The notes: generated by a model not told the origin, from the letters alone. Counted from the first letter of the stretch, positions 14,466 through 22,173 are shown. The stretch: 22,270 bases of DNA from Thermodesulfobacteriaceae bacterium UBA6232 (GCA_002441555.1 DJWK01000020.1:1394-23663), one strand, 5' to 3'. Numbers and translations: made by a program.

Positions 14466-14494
14466 TTGACTTTTGATAAAAAACTCATTATCTT
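14466..14494 (+). promoter_or_regulatory. Predicted promoter of the kamA-like gene
   Basis: TTGACT (14466-14471) and TATCTT (14489-14494) are 17 bases apart. Initiation near 14501 would leave a leader of about 95 bases before ATG 14595. The -35 is one arm of a 9-base inverted repeat (TTGACTTTT 14466-14474, AAAAGTCAA 14505-14513). Confidence 0.5.
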
Positions 14495-14513
14495 TTTTAT
14501 AAAAAAAAGTCAA
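14485..14513 (-). promoter_or_regulatory. Predicted promoter of the fmdB-like run
   Basis: On the minus strand TTGACT (complement of 14508-14513) is followed after 17 bases by TAATGA, or after 15 bases by the better GATAAT. It faces and overlaps the plus-strand promoter, so polymerase could occupy only one of the two at a time. The -10 is weak. Confidence 0.4.
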
Positions 14514-14559
14514 TACAACCTTTTTTTGCTTTAAAATAATCTTTTTTGATCTTTTTAAA

Positions 14560-14580
14560 TTCATTTCATCTAGAAATGAA
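14560..14580 (+). promoter_or_regulatory. Hairpin abutting the kamA-like ribosome binding site
   Basis: TTCATTTC (14560-14567) and GAAATGAA (14573-14580) form a perfect 8-bp stem with a 5-base loop, ending exactly where the strong Shine-Dalgarno GGAGGAGGTG (14581-14590) begins. It is not followed by a T-run. It could stabilise the leader or modulate translation. Confidence 0.5.
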
Positions 14581-14594
14581 GGAGGAGGTGAAGA

Positions 14595-15755
14595 ATGGGT
14601 GTTAAAATCAACTTTATTACTAAAATTGAGAAAATTGAAAATATTCCTAAGGAGGAAAGGGAAAGGCTAAAAAAGGTCACTCAAAGATTTCCCTTTAGAA
14701 CCAATGAATATTATCTTTCTCTTATTGATTGGAACGATCCTAATGATCCCATAAAAAGAATTTCTATTCCTTCAGAGAAAGAACTAATAGAGTGGGGAGA
14801 TCTTGATCCTTCCTCAGAAAAAAGTTATACCAAACTCAAGGGGCTGGAACATAAATATACTGATACCTGTATATTATTGTTAACGGATGTATGCGCCATG
14901 TATTGTCGTTTTTGTTTTAGAAAAAGGCTTTTTATGCATCACGGTGCTGAAATCACCCTCAAGGTAGATGAGGTTATTTCTTATATCAAGGCCCATCCAG
15001 AGATCAATAATGTGCTTTTAACAGGTGGAGATCCGTTGCTTCTTGCAACCCCAAAGCTTGCCATGGTGTTGAAAGAACTTTCAAAAATTTCTCATGTAAG
15101 AGTGGTAAGAATTGGATCAAAAATACCTGCTTCTTATCCCTTCAGAATTCTTGAAGATCAGGCTCTTCTTGAATTATTTACAGACTTCAATGAAAAAAAT
15201 CCAGACAAAAGGCTCTATCTTATGACCCATTTTAACCATCCTAAGGAACTTACTTCTTATGCGAAAGAGGCTATTAAGCTGGTTCAAAAAACCGGAACTA
15301 TTCTTTGTAATCAGACTCCCATTTTAAGGGGTATAAATGATAATAAAGAAACCCTTAAAACCCTTGCTGAAGAACTTACAGCCCTTGGAGTTGCTCCTTA
15401 TTATTTCTTTCAGTGCAGACCAGTTCTTGGAAATAGACACTTTGTTGTTCCTATTGAAAAAGCCCTTGATATTCTTGATAAGGTGCGCTCTGAGGTTTCT
15501 GGGCTTGCTGGAAGATTTCGTTATGTTAAGTCTCATAAAACTGGGAAAATTGAGATTCTTGGAAAATGGGGAGATTTTGTTTTATTCAAGTATATCCGAG
15601 CGGCCAATCCAGAATATAGAGCAAGGCTTTTTGCCTGTAAAGAAAATCCAGAGGCCCTTTGGTTAGAAGATTATGAAGAGATCGTGCCAGTCAATCGTAT
15701 TTCAAAATCTCTGGTTAAGTCACCCAGTAAAGCTCTGAGTCTTTGCCTTTCATAG
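14595..15755 (+). CDS. KamA-family radical SAM protein (aminomutase-like)
   Basis: The 386-residue protein belongs to the lysine 2,3-aminomutase family: radical SAM plus pyridoxal phosphate enzymes that move an amino group. The cluster motif is Cys100/Cys104/Cys107 in CAMYCRFCFRKR, with LTGGDPLL as SAM loop and PILRGIND and APYYFFQCRPVLG as family blocks. True lysine 2,3-aminomutases carry a Gly-rich GGGGK motif holding the PLP lysine; here that region reads YVKSHKTGKIEILGKWG, so the substrate may differ, or Lys in TGKIEI may bind PLP. EF-P beta-lysylation (EpmB) and beta-lysine synthesis are alternatives. It is monocistronic with its own promoter and a strong GGAGGAGG site. I withhold a gene name because the reaction is uncertain. 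Confidence 0.8.
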   Translation: MGVKINFITKIEKIENIPKEERERLKKVTQRFPFRTNEYYLSLIDWNDPNDPIKRISIPSEKELIEWGDLDPSSEKSYTKLKGLEHKYTDTCILLLTDVCAMYCRFCFRKRLFMHHGAEITLKVDEVISYIKAHPEINNVLLTGGDPLLLATPKLAMVLKELSKISHVRVVRIGSKIPASYPFRILEDQALLELFTDFNEKNPDKRLYLMTHFNHPKELTSYAKEAIKLVQKTGTILCNQTPILRGINDNKETLKTLAEELTALGVAPYYFFQCRPVLGNRHFVVPIEKALDILDKVRSEVSGLAGRFRYVKSHKTGKIEILGKWGDFVLFKYIRAANPEYRARLFACKENPEALWLEDYEEIVPVNRISKSLVKSPSKALSLCLS

Positions 15756-15940
15756 AATGAGAGGTGTTCTTACAAAAAGATTTTCACACTTATTCTCTTC
15801 CCAACCTTTTTTAAAGAAAGTGCTCTTTATAAGTCTTAAGGTCTGAACAAGATTTAAGTTTAACTTTGAATTCCCATTGGGTAGCTCAGGTTGAAATTTT
15901 TCGGGGTTAGTTTAATTTAAATATAAATTTGTTTTCTTTT

Positions 15941-16024
15941 GCGGGAGTGGCGGAATGGTAGACGCTCCGGACTTAGGATCCGGTGGGGTAAATCCCCGTG
16001 AGGGTTCAAGTCCCTCCTCCCGCA
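15941..16024 (+). tRNA. tRNA-Leu (anticodon UAG)
   Basis: Acceptor GCGGGAG pairs with CTCCCGC before discriminator A. The anticodon arm CCGGA-CTTAGGA-TCCGG gives TAG. A long variable arm (GGGGTAAATCCCC) and T arm AGGGTTCAAGTCCCT are present, typical of class II tRNA-Leu. CCA is not encoded. The 185 bases between the kamA-like gene and this tRNA show no gene; a TATAAA at 15922 may be part of its promoter. Confidence 0.95.
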
Positions 16025-16142
16025 TATCTTTTATCCTGAAGGCTTTAAAAACTTCTTGATATTTTCTTGGCTCTTTCCTCCACAAGTTCTAACTTTTTAA
16101 AAAATTTTTTTTCATATTAGCCTAAAGAAAAAACATAATTGG

Positions 16143-16428
16143 ATGGAAGATTTTGGAGAAATTTTAAAAGGTGTATGGATTTACGAATCAAAACTTGACG
16201 TATGGAGACCTTAAATTATCAAATATGAAAATTGAAGAATTAAATTTTTAAGAGATCTTCCAGAGGGAGTTCTCCTTGACTCAGAGCTTTATTCTACTAA
16301 AGGAAGAAGAATACCTTTAGTTTTGGCAAGAACAGGTTCTGCAGATTGAGTATAAATTGCTTAAGGATTGTGAAGAAGCTTTAAAGGCTCCTATGTCCAT
16401 CTATTACTGGAGGAAGATAAAGGGGTAA
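16143..16428 (+). pseudogene. Decayed small gene of unknown family
   Basis: One frame from ATG 16143 reads MEDFGEILKGVWIYESKLDV, is stopped by TAA 16212-16214 and TGA 16233-16235, and continues RIKFLRDLPEGVLLDSELYS then TKGRRIPLVLARTGSA to TGA 16347-16349. Reading then shifts to QIEYKLLKDCEEALKAPMSI and YYWRKIKG, ending TAA 16426-16428, 3 bases before the next gene. Joined, it would be about 95 residues. I do not recognise it. Its end contains the ribosome binding site of the 169-residue gene, so the two were once coupled. Three lesions argue for decay rather than one assembly error. The stretch 16025-16142 holds nothing I can support. Confidence 0.5.
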
Positions 16429-16431
16429 AGA

Positions 16432-16941
16432 ATGATTGGACGCTTTCAAGTTATGGCAACTTTACAGGCAGCAAGGGCTTATGCCCTTGGATATTCCCTT
16501 GATGAGGCCAAAAGTTTTGGATTAAACAGGGCTATTTTTTATGCTGCAGCCAAAAGGGGCTTTAAAATACCAAGAGTGAGAATAGGTATCAAGCTTCCAA
16601 AATGGAAATTAATCCGCAAGTTTTCCGAAAAGGAAATTGAAGAGATGGAAAAAAATTTTACCATTGAGAGATTAGGAGATGAAATGGCCTATTGCACTAA
16701 AATCGGTGGAAAAAGATATTTTATAATAGGTGATGAGATTCAAACCCCAGAAGATTTTGAAAAACAGATAGAGAGCAGATTTAAAGGGAAATTTGATAAG
16801 GCCTGGCAAGAGGCCTTGGATATTGTTAAGTCCTACGATAAGAGAGTTCTTCTTTCTCAAAGATATTTTTATGAAGTGGTTTACAAGCCAAGAAGGGATG
16901 AACTTGCTGAAAAATGGTCAAAAATGGTAAAGGAAGAATAA
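16432..16941 (+). CDS. Hypothetical protein, unknown family
   Basis: The 169-residue soluble protein is rich in Lys and Glu. The first 30 residues (LQAARAYALGYSLDEAKSFG) and LNRAIFYAAAKRGF look like a helical, possibly nucleic-acid- or protein-binding unit. The middle KIGGKRYFIIGDEIQTPEDFEKQI is a beta hairpin followed by a helix, and the tail is helical and basic. There is no signal peptide or membrane segment. AAAGGGG lies 7 bases before ATG 16432; Met8 is a later alternative. It follows the decayed gene and precedes secG by 59 bases. I do not recognise the family; composition and neighbour spacing support a real gene. Confidence 0.7.
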   Translation: MIGRFQVMATLQAARAYALGYSLDEAKSFGLNRAIFYAAAKRGFKIPRVRIGIKLPKWKLIRKFSEKEIEEMEKNFTIERLGDEMAYCTKIGGKRYFIIGDEIQTPEDFEKQIESRFKGKFDKAWQEALDIVKSYDKRVLLSQRYFYEVVYKPRRDELAEKWSKMVKEE

Positions 16942-16942
16942 A

Positions 16943-16990
16943 AAATTTGCAAATTTCAAAAAAAGGTATAAATTTTAGAAAACTCTAAAA
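16943..16990 (+). promoter_or_regulatory. Palindrome, -10-like box and hairpin before secG
   Basis: AAATTTGCAAATTT (16943-16956) is a perfect 14-base palindrome. GGTATAAAT contains TATAAA at 16967-16972, without a good -35. TTTTAGA (16973-16979) and TCTAAAA (16984-16990) form a 7-bp stem with loop AAAC that ends directly at the ribosome binding site GGGG (16991-16994). This is the likely promoter region of the secG run, with a possible operator. Confidence 0.45.
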
Positions 16991-17000
16991 GGGGTATAAA

Positions 17001-17345
17001 ATGGAAACCCTATTGATAGTTTTTCAGATAATTCTTGCTATTCTTATTGTGCTTATTGTGCTCGTTAATGTGACAAAGGGTTCGGAATATGGAGCAGTAT
17101 TCAGAGGGGCCGAAGCCATTTTTGGTGGGGCAGGGCCGACAAGCTTTTTAAACAAAGTAACCATGGTGCTTGTAATTTTATTTTTTTTAAACTCCATTTT
17201 TTTATCTAAAATAATTACTAATAAGCATAAAATAACTTTACCAACCCAACTTCCCCAAAGGGGAACCCAAAAAGAGACCCAAAAAACCTCACCCCTTCCT
17301 CTCCCCCCTAAGGAACTTCCTCCTCTTCCACCAAAAACTCAATAA
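17001..17345 (+). CDS. secG: Preprotein translocase subunit SecG
   Basis: SecG is a small partner of SecYE in the inner membrane and assists protein export. The protein has two membrane helices (about 3-24 and 53-72) around the conserved loop KGSEYGAVFRGAEAIFGGAGP and FLNKVT. The 40-residue tail after the second helix is rich in Pro, Thr and Lys (TSPLPLPPKELPPLPP), longer than in minimal SecG and probably disordered. GGGG precedes ATG 17001. The stop codon directly abuts the dxr ATG. Confidence 0.92.
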   Translation: METLLIVFQIILAILIVLIVLVNVTKGSEYGAVFRGAEAIFGGAGPTSFLNKVTMVLVILFFLNSIFLSKIITNKHKITLPTQLPQRGTQKETQKTSPLPLPPKELPPLPPKTQ

Positions 17346-18509
17346 ATGCTAAAGCTTGTTATTTTTGGCTCAACTGGGTCTATAGGAAAATCTGCCATAG
17401 AAGTTGTTTCTCAATTTCCAGAAAGGTTTAAAATTCTTGGTCTTTCTGCAAAAAGGAATCTTCATCTTTTAAAAGAGCAAGCAGAAACCTTTAAAGTGCC
17501 CTATCTTTTTTTGGAAGACAAAGAAAGTGCAGAGAAATTGAAAAACGCCCTTTCCTATAAAGCTTTGGTTTTTTATGGAAATGAAGGTCTAAAAGAACTT
17601 GCAGAACTTGACGAAGCAGATATTGTTTTAATTGGAATATCAGGATTGAAGGCTCTGATTCCTGCTTATTATGCCTTAAAGAAAGGAAAAAGGGTTGCTT
17701 TAGCAAACAAAGAATGCATTATTTCTGCAGGCTCTTTTTTAAAAAAGATTGCGGAAAAACATGGCGGAGAAATAATTCCCGTTGATAGTGAACACTCAGC
17801 CCTTTTTCAAATTCTTCGCTGTGACAAAAAGGCCTTTGTAAAGCGGTTGATTATTACTGCCTCAGGTGGTCCTTTTTTTAAATGGGATTTAAAAGATTTT
17901 GACAAAATCACCCCAGAGCTTGCCTTAAAGCACCCAACCTGGCAGATGGGAGCCAAAATCACCATTGATTCGGCAACCCTTATGAACAAAGGCTTTGAAG
18001 TACTTGAGGCTGTCGAGCTTTTTGATTTTTCATCAAGAGATATAGAGGTTCTCATTCATCCCCAGAGTGTGGTGCACGGTCTTGTTGAGATGGTTGACGG
18101 CGCTCTCCTTGCTCATTTAAGCAAACCTGATATGAAAATTGCCATTGCCTACGCCTTAAGTTATCCTGAAAGATGGCCTCTATCTTTTTCTCCTCTTAAT
18201 CTCAAAGAATTGAAAGAACTTACCTTTTATGAGCCTGATTTTGAAAAATTCCCTTGTCTTCGCCTGGCCTATGAGGTAGCTGAAAAAGGTGCACCCTATC
18301 CCCTTATTCTTGAAGCAGCAGATGAAGTGGTGGTCGAGGCCTTTTTAAAAAAAAGAATCTCCTTTTTAGAAATTTCCTATTTTCTTGAAAAAATTTTAAA
18401 TGAGTTTACATTTACTTTTAAACCCTCGGAAAACCTTGAGGATTATCTTAGTTTTTATCAGCAGGTTATTAGTTTTTCTGAAGAATTAATTGAGAGGGAA
18501 AAGAAATGA
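17346..18509 (+). CDS. dxr: 1-deoxy-D-xylulose 5-phosphate reductoisomerase
   Basis: The enzyme converts DXP to MEP with NADPH, the committed step of the MEP isoprenoid pathway. The 387 residues match the family. Motifs: nucleotide loop GSTGSIG at 8-14, ANKECIISAG, metal-binding DSEHSALFQ, ITASGGPF, and KITIDSATLMNKGFEVLEA. HPQSVVHGLVEM follows. There is no Shine-Dalgarno before the ATG, which abuts the secG stop, so translation probably depends on reinitiation after secG. It overlaps rseP by 4 bases. Confidence 0.97.
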   Translation: MLKLVIFGSTGSIGKSAIEVVSQFPERFKILGLSAKRNLHLLKEQAETFKVPYLFLEDKESAEKLKNALSYKALVFYGNEGLKELAELDEADIVLIGISGLKALIPAYYALKKGKRVALANKECIISAGSFLKKIAEKHGGEIIPVDSEHSALFQILRCDKKAFVKRLIITASGGPFFKWDLKDFDKITPELALKHPTWQMGAKITIDSATLMNKGFEVLEAVELFDFSSRDIEVLIHPQSVVHGLVEMVDGALLAHLSKPDMKIAIAYALSYPERWPLSFSPLNLKELKELTFYEPDFEKFPCLRLAYEVAEKGAPYPLILEAADEVVVEAFLKKRISFLEISYFLEKILNEFTFTFKPSENLEDYLSFYQQVISFSEELIEREKK

Positions 18510-19588
18510 TAATTACTTTGCTTGCAACCATTATTGTCATTGGAGTGCTTGTTTTTGTTCATGAGCTTGGTCATTTTCTTGCGGCAAAACGCGCAGGAGT
18601 TAAGGTTGAAATATTCTCTTTTGGCTTTGGCCCAAAATTACTGGGTATGACCTTTGGTGAGACAGAGTATAGAATTTCTCTTATTCCTCTGGGAGGATAT
18701 GTTAAACTTTATGGAGAACATCCCGAAATCCTTCCCAGTGTGGCTGAGCCTGAAAGGGCCTTTGCCTTTAAGTCTCCCTTTCAAAAAACTTTTATTGTAA
18801 TTGCAGGGCCCCTTGCCAACTTTATCTTTGCTTTTATCGCTTTCTTTTTTGTTTTTTCCATAATGGGAAAAACCTATACACCACCTGTTGTGGGAGAGGT
18901 TTTAAAAGACAGCCCTGCTGAAAAAGCAGGCCTCATGAGAGGTGATAGAATCCTTGAGTTGAACGGTAAAAAAATTAAAGCTTTTGAAGATCTTTTACTT
19001 GAAATGAGAAAGGATGAAAATTTAAGGGAAATCGAGCTAAAAGTTAAAAGAGGAGAGGAGATTCTTACTTTTAGAATAAATCCCATGTTAATGGAAGGTT
19101 CCAATATTTTCGGAAAAAAGACTCAAATTCCTGTTATCGGAATTAGAGCAACCTCTGAACTGGTGCATGAAAAGGTTGATCCCCTTACAGCCCTTTATCT
19201 TTCAGCCAAAAAAGTGTATGACTTTACCGCCCTTACATTTCTTGCTATTTATAAATTAATTAGCGGTGAACTTCCCTTTTCAACCCTTGGAGGGCCTATT
19301 ACCATTGGGAAATTTGCCGGTGATTCTGCAAGATTGGGTTTCTTTGCCTTTGTATCCTTTATGGCTCTTCTTTCTATCAATCTCGGGGTTTTAAATCTTT
19401 TACCGCTTCCCATGCTTGACGGAGGGCATATTGTAATTTTTGCTATAGAAGCAGTAAGAAGAAAACCCCTTTCTCTTAAAACCCAGGAACTTATTTTTAA
19501 AATCGGTTTAATTATTATCATAGTTCTTTCTATAGCGGTTTTTTACAATGATATACTTCGCCTTGTGAAAGGATGGAAACTTCAATAA
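18506..19588 (+). CDS. rseP: Site-2 protease RseP (M50 zinc metalloprotease)
   Basis: This inner membrane protease cuts transmembrane anchors, in model bacteria the anti-sigma factor RseA. The zinc motif HELGH is at residues 19-23 in the first helix, with the third ligand in NLLPLPMLDGGH near the C-terminus. A single PDZ domain (about 130-195) contains VVGEVLKDSPAEKAGLMRGD. The 360 residues suit the one-PDZ form; E. coli RseP has two. It lies between dxr and tsaB with 4- and 16-base overlaps; dxr-rseP adjacency is common. No RseA-like gene is present, so the substrate is unknown. Confidence 0.93.
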   Translation: MIITLLATIIVIGVLVFVHELGHFLAAKRAGVKVEIFSFGFGPKLLGMTFGETEYRISLIPLGGYVKLYGEHPEILPSVAEPERAFAFKSPFQKTFIVIAGPLANFIFAFIAFFFVFSIMGKTYTPPVVGEVLKDSPAEKAGLMRGDRILELNGKKIKAFEDLLLEMRKDENLREIELKVKRGEEILTFRINPMLMEGSNIFGKKTQIPVIGIRATSELVHEKVDPLTALYLSAKKVYDFTALTFLAIYKLISGELPFSTLGGPITIGKFAGDSARLGFFAFVSFMALLSINLGVLNLLPLPMLDGGHIVIFAIEAVRRKPLSLKTQELIFKIGLIIIIVLSIAVFYNDILRLVKGWKLQ

Positions 19589-20286
19589 AGCCTCCTTTAA
19601 TTTTTTCACTTTCAAGCTCCGGAAAAATTGGTGGAATAGCTCTTTTTCAAGAAAGACTTCTTTTAGAAATAAATTTTCTTGCAAGGGAATCCTATGCCAG
19701 CGGGATTTTTAAGGGGCTTTCCTTTATAAAAGAAAATTTTAAAGAATTTCTTTCACAGATTGATTATATTGCTGTGGATGTAGGCCCAGGAAGTTTTACA
19801 GGCCTAAGAATTGGTCTTTCTGTCATAAAGGCCTTTGATCTCTTTAGGGAAATTCCTTTTATTCCTGTTTCAAGCCTTGAAATTCTTGCCTGGAATTATC
19901 CCTGTTGTCCTTATCCGATTCTTACAATAATTGATGCCTATTCAAAGGAGCTTTTTATAGCTCTCTATAAATGGGAAGGGGAATTTTTCAAGAACATAAT
20001 TCCTCCAAGCCTTATTCCCTTTGAGAAATTGAGTAAAATTATAGACTCTCCAACCCTATTTGTAAGTGAAACCCTTGAGAAATGGGAAGAAGAATTTAAG
20101 AGGTCTTTCGGTGAAAAATTTCTCAAACCATCCTTTTCACCAGTATTAAGAGCGGGCTTGCTTTCTCAAATTGCTTCAATAAAGTTAAGAAAGGGCATGG
20201 TTGAATTTGTAAAAGGAGAGGAGCTTTTGCCCCTTTATCTCAAACCCTCTGAAGCAGAAAGAAAGAGATGTTATTTTATCTCCTGA
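19573..20286 (+). CDS. tsaB: tRNA t6A modification protein TsaB
   Basis: TsaB is the non-catalytic ASKHA-fold partner of TsaD, needed with TsaC and TsaE to place threonylcarbamoyl on A37 of tRNAs reading ANN codons. The signature IAVDVGPGSFTGLRIGLSV is at about residues 66-84, preceded by a first strand LIFSLSSSGK instead of the more usual LAIDTS. The 237 residues match. The start overlaps the rseP end by 16 bases and the end overlaps the permease gene by 19 bases, so the run is very compact. TsaC/D/E are not in this window. Confidence 0.9.
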   Translation: METSIKPPLIFSLSSSGKIGGIALFQERLLLEINFLARESYASGIFKGLSFIKENFKEFLSQIDYIAVDVGPGSFTGLRIGLSVIKAFDLFREIPFIPVSSLEILAWNYPCCPYPILTIIDAYSKELFIALYKWEGEFFKNIIPPSLIPFEKLSKIIDSPTLFVSETLEKWEEEFKRSFGEKFLKPSFSPVLRAGLLSQIASIKLRKGMVEFVKGEELLPLYLKPSEAERKRCYFIS

Positions 20287-21254
20287 AGCGTTTCCTTATT
20301 TTGCTTGTCACCCTTTGGGGAGTAACGGTAATAAGTTTTGGGATTTTGCATCTTGCCCCTGGAGGCCCTTTAACCCCTTTAACAGAATTCAATCCTAAAA
20401 TTACTCCTGAGTATAGAGAAAAGTTAGTGAAAATGTATGGTCTTGATAAGCCTTTGCACATTCAATACCTTAACTGGTTAAAGGGAATTATAAAGCTCGA
20501 TTTTGGAAGGTCCTTTAGTTTGGATCAAAGGCCTGTTTGGGATAAAATAAAAGAGAGGCTTCCTGTTACCCTTCTTATAAATTCTCTTGCCTTGATACTT
20601 ATTCTTTTAATTAGCATTCCCCTGGGTGTGCTTTCTGCTGTAAAAGCTGGAACCAGATTTGACCAGGTTGTCACCTTTTTGACCTTTTTTGGTTATGCCA
20701 TGCCCAGTTTTTGGTTAGCCCTTATTCTTATGATGATTTTTGGAGTTAAACTTCAATGGCTTCCTATTTCAGGGCTTCATTCCGTTGTAGGATATGAAAA
20801 GATGACCTTCTTGGAAAAGTTTTGGGATTGGACAAAGCATCTTCTATGTCCCCTTTTTGTGGCAACCTTTGGAGGGATTGCCGGGTTTTCTCGCTATCTT
20901 CGCAATTCCATGATAGAAGTCTTACATGCAGATTATATAACCTATGCAAGGGCAAAGGGGCTTCCAGAAAGGGTGGTTCTTTATAAACATGCCATGAGAA
21001 ATGCCTTGCTTCCCATGATTACCCTTCTCGGTTTATCTCTTCCCGGCTTAATTGGGGGATCTGTTATCTTTGAAACCATTTTTGGCATACCGGGTCTTGG
21101 ACAGCTAATGTGGCAGGCAGTTATGAGCAGGGATTACCCTGTAATCATGGCAAATTTACTCCTTGTCTCCTTTTTGACTCTTATTGGAAATTTTCTTGCT
21201 GATATAGGATATGCCCTTGCTGATCCGAGAATTAGACTCAGTGAAAAGAAATAG
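20268..21254 (+). CDS. ABC transporter permease, DppB/OppB type
   Basis: The 328-residue protein has the six-helix layout of peptide-type ABC permeases. It opens with YLLKRFLILLVTLWGVTVISF and LHLAPGGP, typical of DppB. The cytoplasmic EAA loop that meets the ATPase is seen as YITYARAKGLPERVVLYKHA followed by MRNALLP. The C-terminal block GGSVIFETIFGIPGLGQL is conserved. It pairs with the next gene (2-base gap). Dipeptides, oligopeptides or nickel are possible substrates. No binding protein or ATPase is in the window. Confidence 0.9.
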   Translation: MLFYLLKRFLILLVTLWGVTVISFGILHLAPGGPLTPLTEFNPKITPEYREKLVKMYGLDKPLHIQYLNWLKGIIKLDFGRSFSLDQRPVWDKIKERLPVTLLINSLALILILLISIPLGVLSAVKAGTRFDQVVTFLTFFGYAMPSFWLALILMMIFGVKLQWLPISGLHSVVGYEKMTFLEKFWDWTKHLLCPLFVATFGGIAGFSRYLRNSMIEVLHADYITYARAKGLPERVVLYKHAMRNALLPMITLLGLSLPGLIGGSVIFETIFGIPGLGQLMWQAVMSRDYPVIMANLLLVSFLTLIGNFLADIGYALADPRIRLSEKK

Positions 21255-21256
21255 GA

Positions 21257-22075
21257 ATGCTTAAAGAAATTTGTAAAACTAAAAGCGGATGTTTTGCCCT
21301 TTTTACGGTATTTTTAATTGTTATTTTGGCACTTTTCGGTCCCTACCTATCGCCTTATGATCCATTAGAGATAAGAGTTGATGAAATTCTTTTACCGCCA
21401 AGTTTAAAACACCCCTTTGGGACAGATCTTCTGGGTAGGGATGTTTTAAGCAGAATGATTTACGGTGCCCGCATATCTATAGAAGTAAGCCTTGTTGCTG
21501 TTGGCTTATCTTTGATAATTGGGGTTTTTTTAGGGGCTATGGCTGGATATTTCGGAGGATTAGTAGATCAAATAATATCAAGATTTATTGATATTATGCT
21601 TTGTTTTCCCACCATTTTTCTTATACTTGCAGTTATTGCCTATCTTGAACCTTCCATTCTTAATATCATGATAGTTATAGGGCTTACCTCCTGGATGGGG
21701 GTTGCCCGTTTGGTTAGGGCTGAATTTTTATCTCTGAAAGAAAGGGAATTTGTGCTTGCAGCTAAAATCTATGGAGCCTCGTCTATGAGAATAATTTTTA
21801 AACATCTTCTTCCTAATGCCTTACCTCCAGTTCTTGTTTCTGCCTCTCTGGGAATGGGAAATGCCATTCTTATTGAGTCAGCCCTTTCTTTTCTGGGAAT
21901 AGGGGTTCAGCCTCCTATTCCATCTTGGGGAAATATGTTGATTGAGGGAAAGGAAACTCTTGAGGTGGCTTGGTGGCTTTCTGTTTTTCCAGGGCTTGCT
22001 ATTTTAATTACTGTTTTAGCTTTTATTTTGCTTGGTGAAAGAATTCAGGAGATAACCAATCCGAGAAAGAAATAG
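21257..22075 (+). CDS. ABC transporter permease, DppC/OppC type
   Basis: The 272-residue protein is the partner of the upstream permease. It has an N-terminal membrane anchor with LFGPYLSPYDP, the block HPFGTDLLGRDVLSRMIYGAR that defines this group, and an EAA loop REFVLAAKIYGASSMRIIFK followed by HLLPNALP. The end has ALSFLGIGVQPPIPSWGNML, also conserved. Its stop codon lies 2 bases from the 3' end of the convergent tRNA-Leu. ATP-binding and substrate-binding subunits must lie elsewhere. Confidence 0.9.
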   Translation: MLKEICKTKSGCFALFTVFLIVILALFGPYLSPYDPLEIRVDEILLPPSLKHPFGTDLLGRDVLSRMIYGARISIEVSLVAVGLSLIIGVFLGAMAGYFGGLVDQIISRFIDIMLCFPTIFLILAVIAYLEPSILNIMIVIGLTSWMGVARLVRAEFLSLKEREFVLAAKIYGASSMRIIFKHLLPNALPPVLVSASLGMGNAILIESALSFLGIGVQPPIPSWGNMLIEGKETLEVAWWLSVFPGLAILITVLAFILLGERIQEITNPRKK

Positions 22076-22077
22076 AG

Positions 22078-22161
22078 TGCCGAGGGCGGGACTCGAACCC
22101 GCACGGGCCTACGCCCACTAGCCCCTCAAGCCAGCGCGTCTACCAATTCCGCCACCTCGGC
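22078..22161 (-). tRNA. tRNA-Leu (anticodon GAG)
   Basis: The complement starts GCCGAGGTGGCGGAATTGG and ends CCTCGGC with discriminator A. The anticodon arm CTGGC-TTGAGGG-GCTAG gives GAG. A long variable arm and T arm CGGGTTCGAGTCCCG are present. CCA is not encoded. It converges on the permease gene with only 2 bases between them. Confidence 0.95.
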
Positions 22162-22173
22162 AGAATTAATTTA

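Noticed and set aside
15877..15900. GGGTAGCTCAGGTTG resembles a tRNA D arm
   Set aside because: No acceptor stem, anticodon arm or T arm can be built around it before the real tRNA-Leu at 15941.
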